Below, one piece after another: positions 10,742 to 22,809 of a stretch of DNA of 64,000 bases (position 1 is the first letter of the stretch; every line of letters begins with the position of its first letter). Made by a program: the position numbers and the translations under genes. The DNA lies in NCBI GenBank assembly GCA_022385805.1, contig MU277740.1, positions 93,995 to 157,994 of the forward strand, read 5' to 3'. Below the pieces are notes generated by a model. It was not told the origin of the DNA. It searched no databases and worked only from the letters and a program-made list of their open reading frames with translations. Origin of the DNA: Pilatotrama ljubarskyi (taxonomy: Eukaryota; Basidiomycota; Agaricomycetes; Polyporales; Polyporaceae).

Positions 10742-12259
10742 ATGCCGGACACTTGGAGCCAATACTTTTCTCCTCAGGCAGAATGGTCCCCAGACGACAT
10801 CCCCGACCAGTCTGGCAAGGTGTTTTTTATCACAGGTGGCAACACCGGCCTCGGTACGCCTCCTTGTACTCCTTTGAGAAACGCACCGTGAGGCTCGCGT
10901 TGACCGTCTTCGTCGTCCCTCTAGGATTTGCTATGGCCAAGGCAAGTCCCTGCCGAGAGATATATCCCCTGGCGTTTCACTCACCCGAGTCTCAGGCACT
11001 GCTTGGGCGCAACGCGAAGGTGTATATCACGAGCCGGGACCGCGAGCGGGGCCAGGCTGCTGTCGATCAGCTCCGAAGAGTATCAGAGGCGATTCAGATG
11101 CTGCCGCTCGACCTCTCTGACTTATACTCCGTTCGACGAGCCGCGGAGGAGTGCATGCGGTACGACTTCTTCAGTGTTCCGGCAAGAACCACCTGCTCAG
11201 AACGTCCCACTGACAGGCGTGAGCGAATCCTGCACGTCTTGATCAACAACGCGTAGGTCTCCTCTAATCTCACGTATTCCCTATCTATATGTGAACCTAT
11301 AACTTTGCAAGGGGAGTGATGTGTCCACCAACCTCTCTACTCACCCGACAACGCTACGACTACCAATTCGGCGTCAACGCACTCGGCCACTTTTACCTCA
11401 CCCGCCTGCTCCTACCCATCCTCCTCTCCACTGCGAAAGCGACTGCGCAAAAGGTGCGCGTCATCAACTACACCTGCACCATTCCGCCGTCGTGCCGGAT
11501 CGACTATACGACACTCATGGATGGTCCGGCACGAAGGAAGCGGACGGCGGCTGAGCTATATCAACAGTCCAATTTGGTACGTGGGCTTCGAGACACTCGG
11601 GTAGGTCGAAGCGTCCATTGACATGCGCCATCACAAGGGAAACCTGCTCTTCTCTCTTGAACTGGCCGATCAGTATGCCGAACACGGGATCGTCTCCATT
11701 GTGATCAACCCGGGTATGTAAGTATACGCGCTGTCATGTCCACCGAACTGAGGTTCTCGTCTAGGAAACGTGTCCACAGAGTTGACGAGACATACGAGAG
11801 GGATCGTTACAACACTACGGGTGCGTCCAAGCTTTGCCTTCCTGCAGCGCTGAGCGGCCGTGGCTGAAGTCGTCTCTTAGAACATGCTTTCTTACGACGT
11901 CTCGAAAGGGGCTGTCACCCCTCTCTTCGCTGCGACCGCTCCACGACCGGAGAAGATGAATGGAAAGGTCAGTGGCACCCACCGGATCTCCTTTCTTCGA
12001 GTCTCACGAATGATATGACAGCTACTCGTTCCATGGGCGCGCGTCGGAGACATTCCCGCCAGCCTTCTGGCACGGTGTGCCGGGGAGACGCTCTGGGACT
12101 GGCTTGTGGCGCAGACGGAATGCTTTGACATCCTAAACGATGACGGCTACCAGAGGACCTCATCCATGCTCTCCCCTGCCAGCCCGATGCAGAAGTACGA
12201 GCTCTGGGTGAGTACCAGTCGCAGAGAGCGTGAACACCCCTGATGCGCTACAGTCCTAG
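10742..12259 (+). CDS. Short-chain dehydrogenase/reductase, catalytic motif altered
   Basis: Rossmann-fold SDR of the fungal retinol-dehydrogenase-like group. Proposed exons: 10742-10853, 10925-10941, 10996-11159, 11217-11252, 11312-11576, 11638-11713, 11765-11820, 11881-11967, 12022-12207, 12254-12259; 334 aa, the usual size. The cofactor motif TGGNTGLG is intact and spans intron 1, and INNAG and the structural Asn in FGVNALGHFYLT are present. The catalytic part is not normal: the expected YxxxK reads YQQSN, so Lys is replaced by Asn, and the strand that usually carries the catalytic Ser reads VINYTCT. Intron 2 has a clear GC donor (AAG/GCAAGT). If the last intron is retained, the protein ends instead at 12243. 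Cofactor binding is likely; dehydrogenase activity is doubtful. Substrate unknown. Confidence 0.8.
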
Positions 12260-12430
12260 TCAGCGGCCCTCGTCAATGCATCCTCGGCGCCTCTGCTGAT
12301 GATTGGATGTTCGTTAGCATAACGTTACATAAATACAAGAACTACACCGCGCTCGCACAACATGCCCCGACAACCCGATAATACAGAGAGGAGTGAGTGT
12401 ATGTTTTGTGTGATAAAGGCACATATCTTC

Positions 12431-15400
12431 TCAGTCGAAGCCGCCCGTGGAGAGGGACGGCGGCAGCGCGTCCGTGGCGTTTCCGCACGACACCTCGATA
12501 TCGTCCGTGAGCGTGAGCTCGATCGTTGCGCCTCGCTGGAAGACGTCCCACTCCAGGAAACAGTTCGACTTCGCGGGCTGGCCGTCGATCGTGACGTTCT
12601 ACATAATCCACCATGTCACTCTGTATTCGCAACATGATATCGTGATAGACGGACCTGTACGAAGACTGTGCCTCCCGTGCCGTTCGCAGGGTTACCGGCG
12701 AAGTTCCGGGCAATGATGGTGGTGGTGGAGTTGAACACGGGGTTGAAGAACGAGATCTGCGGGAAGAACGGCGACGAGAGGAGGTACTGCTTCGTCGCTG
12801 GCACGGGGTACAGCCCTGCGAGGAAGAAGGCGACGTAGCTCGCCATCGCGCCCGAATCTGTATAAAATGGAGGGGTCCAGTTGAGCAAAGGAGCAATGCA
12901 AGTACTAGGATAGGTTGACGGACCATCGTTCCCTGGAAGCCCGTTCGTCGCGGTACTGAAGTGCTGTGCGAGCACCTGGCGCGAGCGCTGGGTACTGTGG
13001 CCCGGCTTGTTCGCGTAGTGATACATGAACGGTATCTGCTGCGACGGCTCGTCCGTCGAGTCGAAGTAGTTCTATATCCGGCGTCAGCGATGTGGCTACC
13101 GACGGCAGATCTAAGAGGGCAGTCCGGCCGTACCTGGTCGAAGATGAAGTCCAGCCGCTCGACGAACTTGTCAGCTCCTCCCTGAAGCTCAATCAGCTTC
13201 GCCGTGTCTTGGGGCACAAACTGCGAGTACTGCAAGAGAAGAGCTCATTCAGGGCAATGTCTGTAACGAGCAGATCATACGTACGACGATAGGAGACGAT
13301 TCGTAGAAGCCATCGAAATTCGTGTTGAACAAGAAGCAGTTCGCGCCCGTCGGGTCGTTCGGGCTGCAGTGTCGCGGGTCGGTGAAGCCAAAGCTCCCGT
13401 TCGCAAAGCGTGGCTGTGACGCGGAACATCAGTCAGTGCTTCCCTAACTTCGGCGAGTGACTATACGCGTACCTGAACCATGCCGACGATCGAGTCATTC
13501 CCAGGAACGGTCGTGTCTGGGTTCCAGACGTTGACGAAGTTACCTGCTCGTTTGGCGTACTGAAAAAGGCGATTGTCGGCTGTCATAGCCTACATACTCG
13601 TCAGTTCATTACTCACCTTCTCCCCGTCTGCCGTATTGTTCATTGCCTTTGCAACTTGCGAGATAGCAAAGTCGCCAAACGCATACTGCAGGCCCCTTAT
13701 CAGCTTGTGTCCACCACTCCCACGTAAGATGCGAAGGGCTGATGCCGCACCTCGAGCGCCCTCGAGACCTGCTTCGTGTTCGCGCCTCCGGGCTCGATCA
13801 AGTCCTGCGGAATGTACCCGAACTGCTTCCACGCGTTAGCCTGCCGGCCTTGCAGGTTCCAGTCTGGCGGCTGGTCCTCGGCATCCGCGAGAAGCGCCTT
13901 GTATAAGGCGTCGGCGGAGACGTTGAGTGAGGCTGCTTGGTCAGCGAACCTGGTTGAAGGAGTTTAGAATGAAAACGAATGAATATGATAGAGAGATTTG
14001 CTCACTTGACGAAGAACTCTCCAAGGATCGGGTCTCCGTCTGTGAGATGCGTGTCAGGACGGTGCACCCCAGGACTACGCTTGGAAAGCCTTACCACTGC
14101 CGCCCTGTATCCACTGCTTCGCGGTAGCACCGCGGCATTCCGGCAGCCATCCTGTAAGTTCAGCGGTGTGTCAGTCAAAGTACACTTGGGGACTCCGAGG
14201 AACCGGAAGACATACCTTCGTGCTGCTGGATGTTTATCATACCGCGGACGATGCGTGCGAAGTTCTCCGGGTCGTGTAGTGACATAAGGGGGTACAGAGT
14301 ACGGAACGTGTCCCACTACACACTCAACAAGATCAGTGTGGGCAACAAAGAGGCGGAAGGAGCCGCTCGACGCACGTTGCAGTAGAAAGAGTCATAGTAT
14401 GGCTCGTCGGAGTCCCAGAGCGGATTCTCGCCCGTGTCTACCAGCCTCTACGTCAGCCTACTGCCTGATGAATATTTGTAATTCGGAGTACTCACAATCT
14501 GCAGGGGAGATATGCGTCCTATACAGCGACGAGTAAAACAACTCGACCGTATCGTCGTCCACACCATCGGTCTCCACTTGGACGCGCCCCAGGAGCTCGT
14601 TCCACTCCGCCCGCGCGGCGACGCGCGTGCCGTCGAAGTCGAAGTCGGGGATCTCGGCTTCAGCGTTGGCGCAGGCTTGGTCGGTGGAGATGAAGGACAT
14701 CCCGATGCGAGCGAGGATCTTCGTCTGACCTGGTGCAGGGTGAAAGTGTCAAACTCCAACGAATGAGATATGGGAGTATCCGGACAAACCGCTCCCGTCT
14801 TGTGCGAATCCAACGAGCGCGCCGAGCTCGCTGCGGTAGCCTACGAACCCCGGTGTGAGTCTTGAACGTGACGAGGGTAGGATGTATGCGTACCCGTGTA
14901 TTCTTGAACGCCGTCGACAAGCCCGCGAATGGGCGAATTACCCAGGTATGTACCATATTCAGCCAGTTTGCCCTATAACACCGACCGCGTTAAGCTCACA
15001 TTTGCTATGTGGCAGAAGATGTACCCTTACTAAGTCGAATCCATCGCCCTTGAAGTCGACACACGTGTACGCGCGGTACACCCCAGGACCGAAGCTTGCA
15101 GCGAACGTCGAACCAGCTGCATGAGGAGCATCTTCTCAACCACCTTTCTCACTTAGCAAGAACGAGGGAGCTTACCGGTCACGCGGCCGGTGTCCGAGTC
15201 GATGTGCACGATAGGGAGCGAGTTGCTCTGCTGCCCGTCGTTGGTGACGTCAATGACCATACGCGGAATCGTCGCGTTCGCTGGAAAAGTGTAACTGACG
15301 ACCAGTGAACATCACATTGACCAATGGCGAGACCTTTGGAAGATGCGGGACGTACCGGTGCAGTGCGGCGCGGCGCGTCGCGGTCAGCTCGACCCGGATG

Positions 15401-16209
15401 TCAGTCGACTGCGAGGGTCCTTTCTTTCAGCGCCCTTCATAAACAGATGGGAAAAATGCGGCACGCACCAGGTTCGAAGCAAAGTATCCAGGCTCAGCAG
15501 CGTCGTCAGGTGATCCTGCGTACTCGGTCAGAACTCCACGCCAACATGATGCAGATCGAGCGATACGTACCATCCGCAAGCGTCTTCCGGAGCACTTTGC
15601 GCGAGTTGATGTCGCACGCGCATATTTCGAACCTGTTGTCGTCCCCGCAAGACGCGAAGGGCCAGAGCTTGAAGATTGAGAGAGGGACAGACTACAAAAG
15701 CAGAGCCGTGTTCAGGCGCGCCCTCGGCCTCCCGGGTAAACGAGAGAGGCCTCACCCCTCCAGTACCGTCATCGTGTAGCTGAGAAAAGCCCGTCGCTGA
15801 GAAGGACGGGTTGGAGTCGTACCCTGCATGCTGGGAGATTCACTAAGACCCGGCAACGGTACTTTGTACTACTCCAGTAAGCACGCACGTTGTCCGTGGA
15901 GTCTGTGTCCATTCCGGTCTTCACCATACCATGCGGCAGAGTGACACCTGCGGTTCGAGCCAACGCGTAAGTCGTCGTGGCAACTAACAAACATTCCTGT
16001 TTGCTCTCTCGATACGCACCCGGGAAGGCATGGCCAGAGCTCGTCGTGCCTATGAAGAGATTGACATGGCTCGCGGGGTCGGGGATAGGCACGTCGGCCC
16101 TCTTTCCAGTGCGCGCATCCACACCAGGGCGCGAGAGCGCCAATGACGAGCCAAGGACGGAGGCGAAGCCCATTGCAAGGGCGACAAGCGGGGTGGTAGA
16201 GCGGACCAT
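12431..16209 (-). CDS. GH92 alpha-mannosidase A (secreted)
   Basis: Predicted Ca2+-dependent inverting exo-alpha-mannosidase, most often alpha-1,2-specific in this family, acting outside the cell on mannans or N-glycans. The first ATG (16209) opens a hydrophobic signal peptide. The N-terminal GH92 block (HVNLFIGTTSSGHAFPG, then LPHGMVKTGMDTDS across intron 1) is clear, followed in order by DFDFDGTRVAARAEWNELLG, the segment around QQHEGWLPECRG, GGSDGDPILGEFFVK, SQQIPFMYHYANKPG and the C-terminal LPPSLSTGGFD. The gene is cut by more than a dozen short introns, and the pieces join in frame without a detected break; length is roughly 780-800 aa. It is paralogous to the gene at 26435-30138 with matching block order and intron sites. 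The neighbouring gene at its 3' side is the convergent dehydrogenase. Confidence 0.88.
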
Positions 16210-16263
16210 GGGCAGCACTGTTCCTATGAGCCGTCGTCCACGCCTCCCTGCTCCGGCGTGACC

Positions 16264-16271
16264 TTTTTATA
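16264..16271 (-). promoter_or_regulatory. TATA box of GH92 A
   Basis: TATAAAAA read on the minus strand, 55-62 bp upstream of the GH92 A start codon. Position and sequence fit a core promoter element; GH92 B has an equivalent one. Confidence 0.6.
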
Positions 16272-18150
16272 TGACCCTCAAAATGCGCGGGGCAGGTCCG
16301 CGCCGGAGATGCGAGGTCATGCAGGAAGACGAAGAGGGCGAGTCTGAGCGCGACAGGGAGGGTCGCCTGCCGAGGACGCCTACGGCGAGCTTCCCGCGCG
16401 AGCGTACGCGCATGGTCGGGGAACCCATGATCGCAGCTTCGCTTCAGGGCGCGACGTCATCCGCCGCCGCTCGTACGCAACACGAAGCGCATTTCCGGAC
16501 GTCGCGCACGGCGGCTGCAGTGAGTCCGACACATCGAGGCTGCCGAGGCCATTCAGAGAACCCCCGCAGAGCGGCACGCGCACGGCGAAGTGAGTGCGCT
16601 AGCTACGATAGCTTCTGCTGGGAGACAGCTTTTAGTGTGTTGTTGCCGTAGGAGGAGCCCCGTGGACTAGGGAGGTGCGGCTTCGTGTTCAGGGATTGGC
16701 AGAGCCGGGAACGGACGGAGGATCAGAAGAATAGAAGCGGGCGCGGCCATGCGCTGAGTCGCGCTGCTCCACTAGCCAGGCGCTCCGCCTGATGCTCGCT
16801 CGTGACTGCCGACTTGTAGCGTTGCTACCTTTCCTGGGCAGAGCGAGAAGTTGGGCAGGACTCGTGGGCACTGGATGTTGTGCAGTACAAGGGAAGGCGA
16901 ACGTATAGGGCGTTGAGTGACCTCATGGCTCGGCCTCTGTAGTGCCTCGAAAGCCCGAGGAAGTGAGGCACAGAGATAATGGATGATGTTGACCCTCGGC
17001 AGAAGGTATCCGGGTCCAATATGAGTCTATTAGTCAACTTGATGCTCGCACCATACGTCCCCGCGGTGGTCTTGGGGTGATGTACAACGAAATCAGCGGT
17101 GAGCATCCCAGACGTAAAATAGAAGACATGCCATGAGCCCTCCATCCTCCGTATGCCCGAGACCCTATTGCTGTCCGCTTCCAAATCTGGACAGGCAAGA
17201 GAGAAAGACAAAAAGGATGTCGCGTAGAACGGTGGGACCATGCTCGTCCTACATAAATTCGAGGAATACCGAAGGTATCCGGATTGAGCGAGTTCCGACA
17301 GCGTGGAGGCTTAGTACAAGTCTTCGAATCTCCAAGGCCCACTCATATGGCCTCTTCCCTTATTCCACAGCAGCTCAAATACGTACAGAACTGTCAGGGT
17401 AAGGGACGCCATGCGGAGACTCTTCACTAGAACACACGAACTGCTGCAGCAGAGACGTTGTCAAGGAAAACTTGAGACGGAAGCGTTGGACAGCACTTGC
17501 ACGCTCAAAGATCTAGCGTTGCAAGGAAAATCAAGGAGATGATATTCTGATACATCGCACAGCCTGGAGAGCCAGATCCAGAGACCAAGGCGAGGATGAA
17601 GGGAAGGAGCAACCTGTGGACGTGGACGTAGGCGCCGGGACTCCCGTCATGTCGAGACTCGAGAGCAACCACGTGGAGGGCCGGTGCTCGATATGGAAAC
17701 CCTCCCAGAACAACGCGATCACGTGGTCGCGTGGATGAGCGCTCGTGCTATGTCCTTCGCGTGAGCCTGGGGAGGGGTGGCTCGTCGACTGATAGCGGGA
17801 GAGCCCGCCGATGCATCGGAGCGGCCACAGAGAATGGGGCAAGCCACGCACAGTACATCTGTGGTATATATGATGCAGGATCTCTAAAGGAAAGCCGGTG
17901 CAGGCTCGTTCTCACTCGCACACCGGGAGACTCAGAGCCGAGACACTCGTAGATACCCAGCAAACCCTCTATTGTTACACGTTCACTATGGTACATTTAC
18001 TACACATACAGACTGTTCGTGGATAACGCAAGCCGTTCAGCAGGACGAGCTAGATCTGCTCGAACAGCAGCCTTCGCATCACCACTTCGCCACCATCACC
18101 AAACGGACACCGGTGCCGGCTCAGGCGCGAACGGACGCATCTACAGGCAT
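16272..18150. other. Intergenic region upstream of GH92 A
   Basis: About 1.9 kb between GH92 A (-) and the 3' end of MFS transporter 1 (-). A 138-codon frame on the minus strand (16825-17241) has no recognisable domain and is no longer than many shadow frames here, so it is not called. The part next to 16264 should contain the upstream promoter of GH92 A. Nothing else was identified. Confidence 0.5.
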
Positions 18151-20662
18151 CTAGAGCGTGTAGCGGAAGTCGGGCGCGCGGTCGCCCATGCGGCGGAGCT
18201 CCTCGGGCGTGTAGCGGATGCCCTTCTCGTTGGCCTCCCGCACGAGCGCGTCGCGCTGCGCGTTGATGCGCTTGTACGAGAGCACGACGATGGGTAGGAC
18301 GATGAAGCCGATGCCGACGAACATGAGCTCGAGGCCGTCTGCCAGTCCAGCATGTCAGTGAAGCCCGAAAGGAGGCGACGCGGAGGGGAACGTACGTCCG
18401 AGTATGTAGCGCGGCGCATCTTGGCTGCGGTATATGTTGCTCGCAATCGCGCCCGCGAAGTTGCCGATACCGATGTGCAGCGCCATGCCCACGCCGCGCT
18501 TGTAGTGTCCCGCGAGGTTGTTGCCCAGCCTATGCCGCGTTCGCGCGTAAGCGTCGCCAGCGGGCTTAAGAATACGGAGGAATGCTACGCACCATGCGAC
18601 GACACCAGGGAAGCCTGCATATGAGCCCGCGACGACGAGGAACGTGCCGAAGTACTTGACACCGATGGGCGCGCCGGCAATGTTGATCACGAAGCCGACG
18701 AGGATGAGGCACAGGCCCGCGAGCACGAACGGGTACCGTTTCTTGATGCGGTCCGACCACACCGCCCAGATGAGCAGGGTGATGGCTGTTGAATAAGCAG
18801 TTGAGACGATGCATGATAAACGGAGGTGGATCATGGAGACGTACTGGCAAAGACGTAAGGCGGGACGGTGAGGAGCTGCGAGATGGCGGTGGTGTACCCA
18901 AAGCTGTGAGGAGGTCAGTGACGCTTTCCATACGTCCGCAATCCTCGGACGTACCCGTTGATGATGGACCTGTTGGCTTTCGTCAGCAACGTTTGGACTT
19001 GGGAAGAGACGACATAACTTACGGCAAGAACAGGGAGATACCATACACTGGGGAGGAAGACAAGTCAGAGTCGATCGTAGAGTCGAGGTATCTGTGGACT
19101 TACGAGGCGCGATAACCGACATGTAGATCAGGATGTGCAGCCACACCTGCCAGTCGAGGAGCGTCTCCCAGATGTGGCGCAGCTCGAAGTGCTCCTCCTC
19201 GCCGACGGACGAGTTGTCGTACTCTGGTAATCGAAACAAGTCAGATCCCCTCATCAGCGAAACGATAAAGGAGGACCGAGACATACTCTTCCTGTGAATG
19301 ACGTATGCGCGCTCTTCGGGGGTGAGGAACGTCGCCGTGTGCGGGAAATCGACGAGGACTGCGAAGCTCATGTCAGCATCACCCTGAATCCTCGCCGACA
19401 GCGCAAACCGGAGACGCACTGAAGAACGAGATCACGCCGACTACGACCGTGGCCATGCCCTCAATGATCTATTCCGGTATCGTGAGCTTCAGCCGCCCGT
19501 TATTGAAGGAAGAGAGATGAACGCACGAAGATCCACGACCACCCAAGCAAGCCCGCGGTGCCGGACATGAACGAGATCCCGAAAGCGAGCAGGCCTGAGA
19601 ACGCTCCCGCGAGCGTGGCTCCGCCAAAGAACATCCCGACACGGAACTGGATCATGTGGCGCGGATACCAGAGCGTAAGGCTGATCGCAGGTAGGTCAGT
19701 TCTGGCACGTACGATACGAGGGTGCTTGCGTACTAGTAGACGACACCGGGGAAGAGGCCGGCTTCTGCGATTCCGAGGGCGATACGTGTACCGACTAGCT
19801 GTGGGTAGCTGGAGAAGGGTAATCAACAGTGCGCTCAGTTGTCGAAGCAGTGCTGTAAACTTACTTCTTGACAAGGCCCATAAGCGTCCTAAAGCCGCCG
19901 TTGAGCACGAGCGAAGCGGCCAAGGATGTGCGTAGACTTACATGATCACTCCCCAGAGCACCTGGACGGGCATGATGAGTCAAGCAGGTCCGCGCATATA
20001 TTGTACGAATGCGTACCGTGATTCCTGGAAGCCATCTCGAAGGACGGAACTTCTTCAAAACCAAGCTGCGGTAGGTTGTGCGTCAGAGATAGACAGGCGC
20101 GAAACTGCCGGCTTCGCTCACTTGGCAGGACACTCAAACAGGCAGTAGGGCTGCGGCAAAGGTGGCTCAGACTTGACGCGGGATGGAGCGATCATGGGAG
20201 CCTATACTTACGACGAAGTACATAGTCTACATCGCAAGTCGATCAGCTTCTTTGGTCTCAGGCTAAAACTGGACGAGCAAGGCTTACCAGAGCGATATTG
20301 TACTTGTTTCCGTCCAAGTGCAATTGCGTCAAGAGCCCTTGCAGCTTCGCATTTCCTGAACGCTCAAGTTAGACACCCGCGCCGACGCTCCGAAGACAAC
20401 ACATGAGCATGAAGTACTCACCAATGTTGCCTCTGTCCAAGAACGAGCAGAGGTACATGAGCGTGAGGATGGGCATGAGCCGCATGTCGATCTTGCGGTA
20501 CAACGCCTTCTGCTGCGCGGGCGTCAGGTCCGGCGGCGGGGGGAGCGTGTCCTCTCCGCCATACGCGAGGTCTGGCTTCACGGAGGCGACTTCCTCCACG
20601 ACCGAGTCCGCCGCGTTCTTCTCCAGACTCGCGCTGCGCGCGTCGCTGTCCTTCGCAGACAT
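18151..20662 (-). CDS. MFS transporter 1, anion:cation symporter family
   Basis: Twelve-TM plasma-membrane permease of the MFS branch that includes fungal allantoate, nicotinate and pantothenate permeases (TC 2.A.1.14). The start at 20662 gives a cytosolic tail rich in Ser/Asp/Glu with PPPP, then RKIDMRLMPIL and the TM1 motif FLDRGNIG. Later blocks: the short exon leading to the TM4 region WYPRHMIQFRVG, GGATLAGAFSGLLAFGISFM, the central loop YDNSSVGEEEHFELRH, SDRIKKRYPFV, KYFGTFLVVAGSYAGFPG, GHYKRGVGMA and the terminal GDRAPDFRYTL. About a dozen short introns. No frameshift was found. Substrate unknown. This is the isolated member of the seven-gene family in this window. Confidence 0.88.
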
Positions 20663-22809
20663 CGTCGCCTAGTCGTGCTTCGGCGTCGCGGGTTTCAAGT
20701 GCAGGGGTCCAAGAGGGGGCGCCGAGAACGTGAGACCGTGAAGACGTCGAGAGTAGCTGTGCACGCTCGCAGAGAGTGGGGTGCGAGAGCGGCTCCGAGC
20801 AGGCTGCAAATTGGAGAGTCTTATACCCGCGTCGAGCGCGTCGGACGCCCGTGTCTCATACACACGCTAATCAGAGTTCCCCCCAGACCCGAGCGAGTGG
20901 GCCCTTGCGCGGGGTCACGTTGCGGTGTCCACAACCGCTTTAGACGTGTCGTGATCGGTGGCTGCGAGCGCGAGCGTACCCGCGTAAAAGTAGAGCGACA
21001 GGGGCGCCCGCGCGCCAACGCAGCCCGGAGCTGCACCCAGCCAGCCGCGGAATCCCATGTGAACGTTCGCGCAGGGCGTTCCCAGGGGTGGAACGCCGGA
21101 TTTAGCAGCGGATGCGCGGGGATGGGATGCGGAGGTGAGTGCGGGGAACGATCGCCAAGTGTGGGGAAGGATGGCGTGCCTTGGGGGTGGGGTAGCGCGA
21201 CGGGGCCCTCGGATAATGGTTCTGTGCCACCGTGGACGTCGCAGGAAAGGAATGAACACCGCTGCGGGGCAGGTGAAGAACGTCGTCGGGAGATAAGGAC
21301 ATCCGGGAGCGCTTCGATGGGTTTAGTCGATTCGAAATCTGCAGCTTTGGCTCGGCCCAGGACTCGTGACCACTGTGTATCTCTGCATCCTCTTGTGTAT
21401 GAGGCGGGGGCATCAAGTCCCTGGCTGTGATCCGGACGTGGTTTGGTTTTACGAGCTAGCGAGGTGTTTGACACTATCGCAGCGCTGCTACTTGAATGTC
21501 GCAGGATGATTGCGTACGACTGAACAGTGAAGTCCTGTACGACTTCGCCGCCAGCACACTGTCGTGGTCGTGCAGCTAATGGCCCTGAGGTGAACAGTCT
21601 ACAAACTTTTTCAATAAATGAGCTACGTAAGTCCTAAGCCGCATCTCGATTCGAAACCTACCAGCGAAGAGGTCAGCAGGACAACTGAAAAGGAGGTGGC
21701 AAAGATGTCCTTTCGCGATCTTCCGGGCTACGACGGTCCGGCCGATAGATAGGCGCCCATTGAGGTCCGAGCGTCCTGGGCGCCTACTCGCTGCAGCGAC
21801 TCTGATCGAGGCCTTGGCCTTCGACGTGTTCCAACTTCCAGCCCGGATCTCAGTCAACTCCCGTTCTGCTATAACGCCTTTGGAAGAAAGACTGGCTGTT
21901 TCTGTGAATCAACCTCTGAACATCGAGAGGCCTAGAGTCACTAGCATTTTTCTGGCCACGTCGTCTTGCGCCGAGTCTGTCCGCGCCTTCGCATACGCTT
22001 TCCAGACTTGTCTGAGTCGACTTGCATAACGTGCGTCCACAACTGCCTACACTCGCTTGATGCTGTCTGGGTTGGCTCGCTCGAACGGAACTTGAATGCT
22101 ACGACGTCGGGCTGTCTTTCGGCTGTGTTGTACTCCCACGCCGTAAACCTGGCTGTACAGCTACCGTGGTACTGTGTCGCTGCCGACCTCTGACACTTGC
22201 TATTTTCCATCGCATCGGAGCCGAGACGTTAGGAAAGAGGATAACGTACCCCGAGTGGGCTAAGTGGCACTGTGTTGCCGAGGACTGGCTTCTCGGCTTC
22301 CACGAGGCAGAGCTTTAGGACATCGCTCGTCCGCCTGTAGGCTGTACCAGTGGAATGTCCGCATTGACACCGGTACCGCAGTGAGCGTCGCATCAGTGCG
22401 AGTGGGCGGCGTCTTCCCTTCCACGGCTTCTAGACATGTTCTGGGGTACTTGACTCGTAAACCGCCGCATCCTCGCTGCCGGAGTGAACCTTCAGACGCT
22501 AGAACACTGCACCTGGGCAACGGGGAGTCAGGATTGTGGGCTGCGGCAGCGCAGTCTGAGAAGACAGCTGAGTTCTATCTGCTTCACAGCGTTCGTAGCA
22601 CCATCAATTGCGGTTGGCCCGCCGAAGTAATCAAAGCACTTTGTACGTGGCACGATAGATCTCGGGCGCATCTGCTGCAGCACGGCACGCACGAGGCTTA
22701 TATATCAGCTCCGATCTGTACTAGGATTCCTCATAACCAGCCGCGAGCCCGCTCTTCCTCCCCAACATACCCTCCTTCCCCACCATCGAACCCCACCACG
22801 TCGTCGAGA
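20663..22809. other. Divergent intergenic region
   Basis: About 2.1 kb between MFS transporter 1 (-) and the AAA ATPase (+). Overlapping frames on both strands (for example 20675-21430 plus and 20821-21474 minus) are Arg/Pro-rich and look like GC-rich non-coding DNA. It should hold both promoters; a TATA-like element for the ATPase is listed separately. Confidence 0.5.
22699..22705 (+). promoter_or_regulatory. TATA-like element of the AAA ATPase gene
   Basis: TATATAT about 105 bp upstream of the proposed start codon at 22810. Its spacing suits a core promoter with a short 5' UTR. Confidence 0.4.

Noticed and set aside
16825..17241. 138-codon minus-strand frame in the gap upstream of GH92 A
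   Set aside because: No recognisable family, no splice partners, and no longer than many shadow frames in this window.
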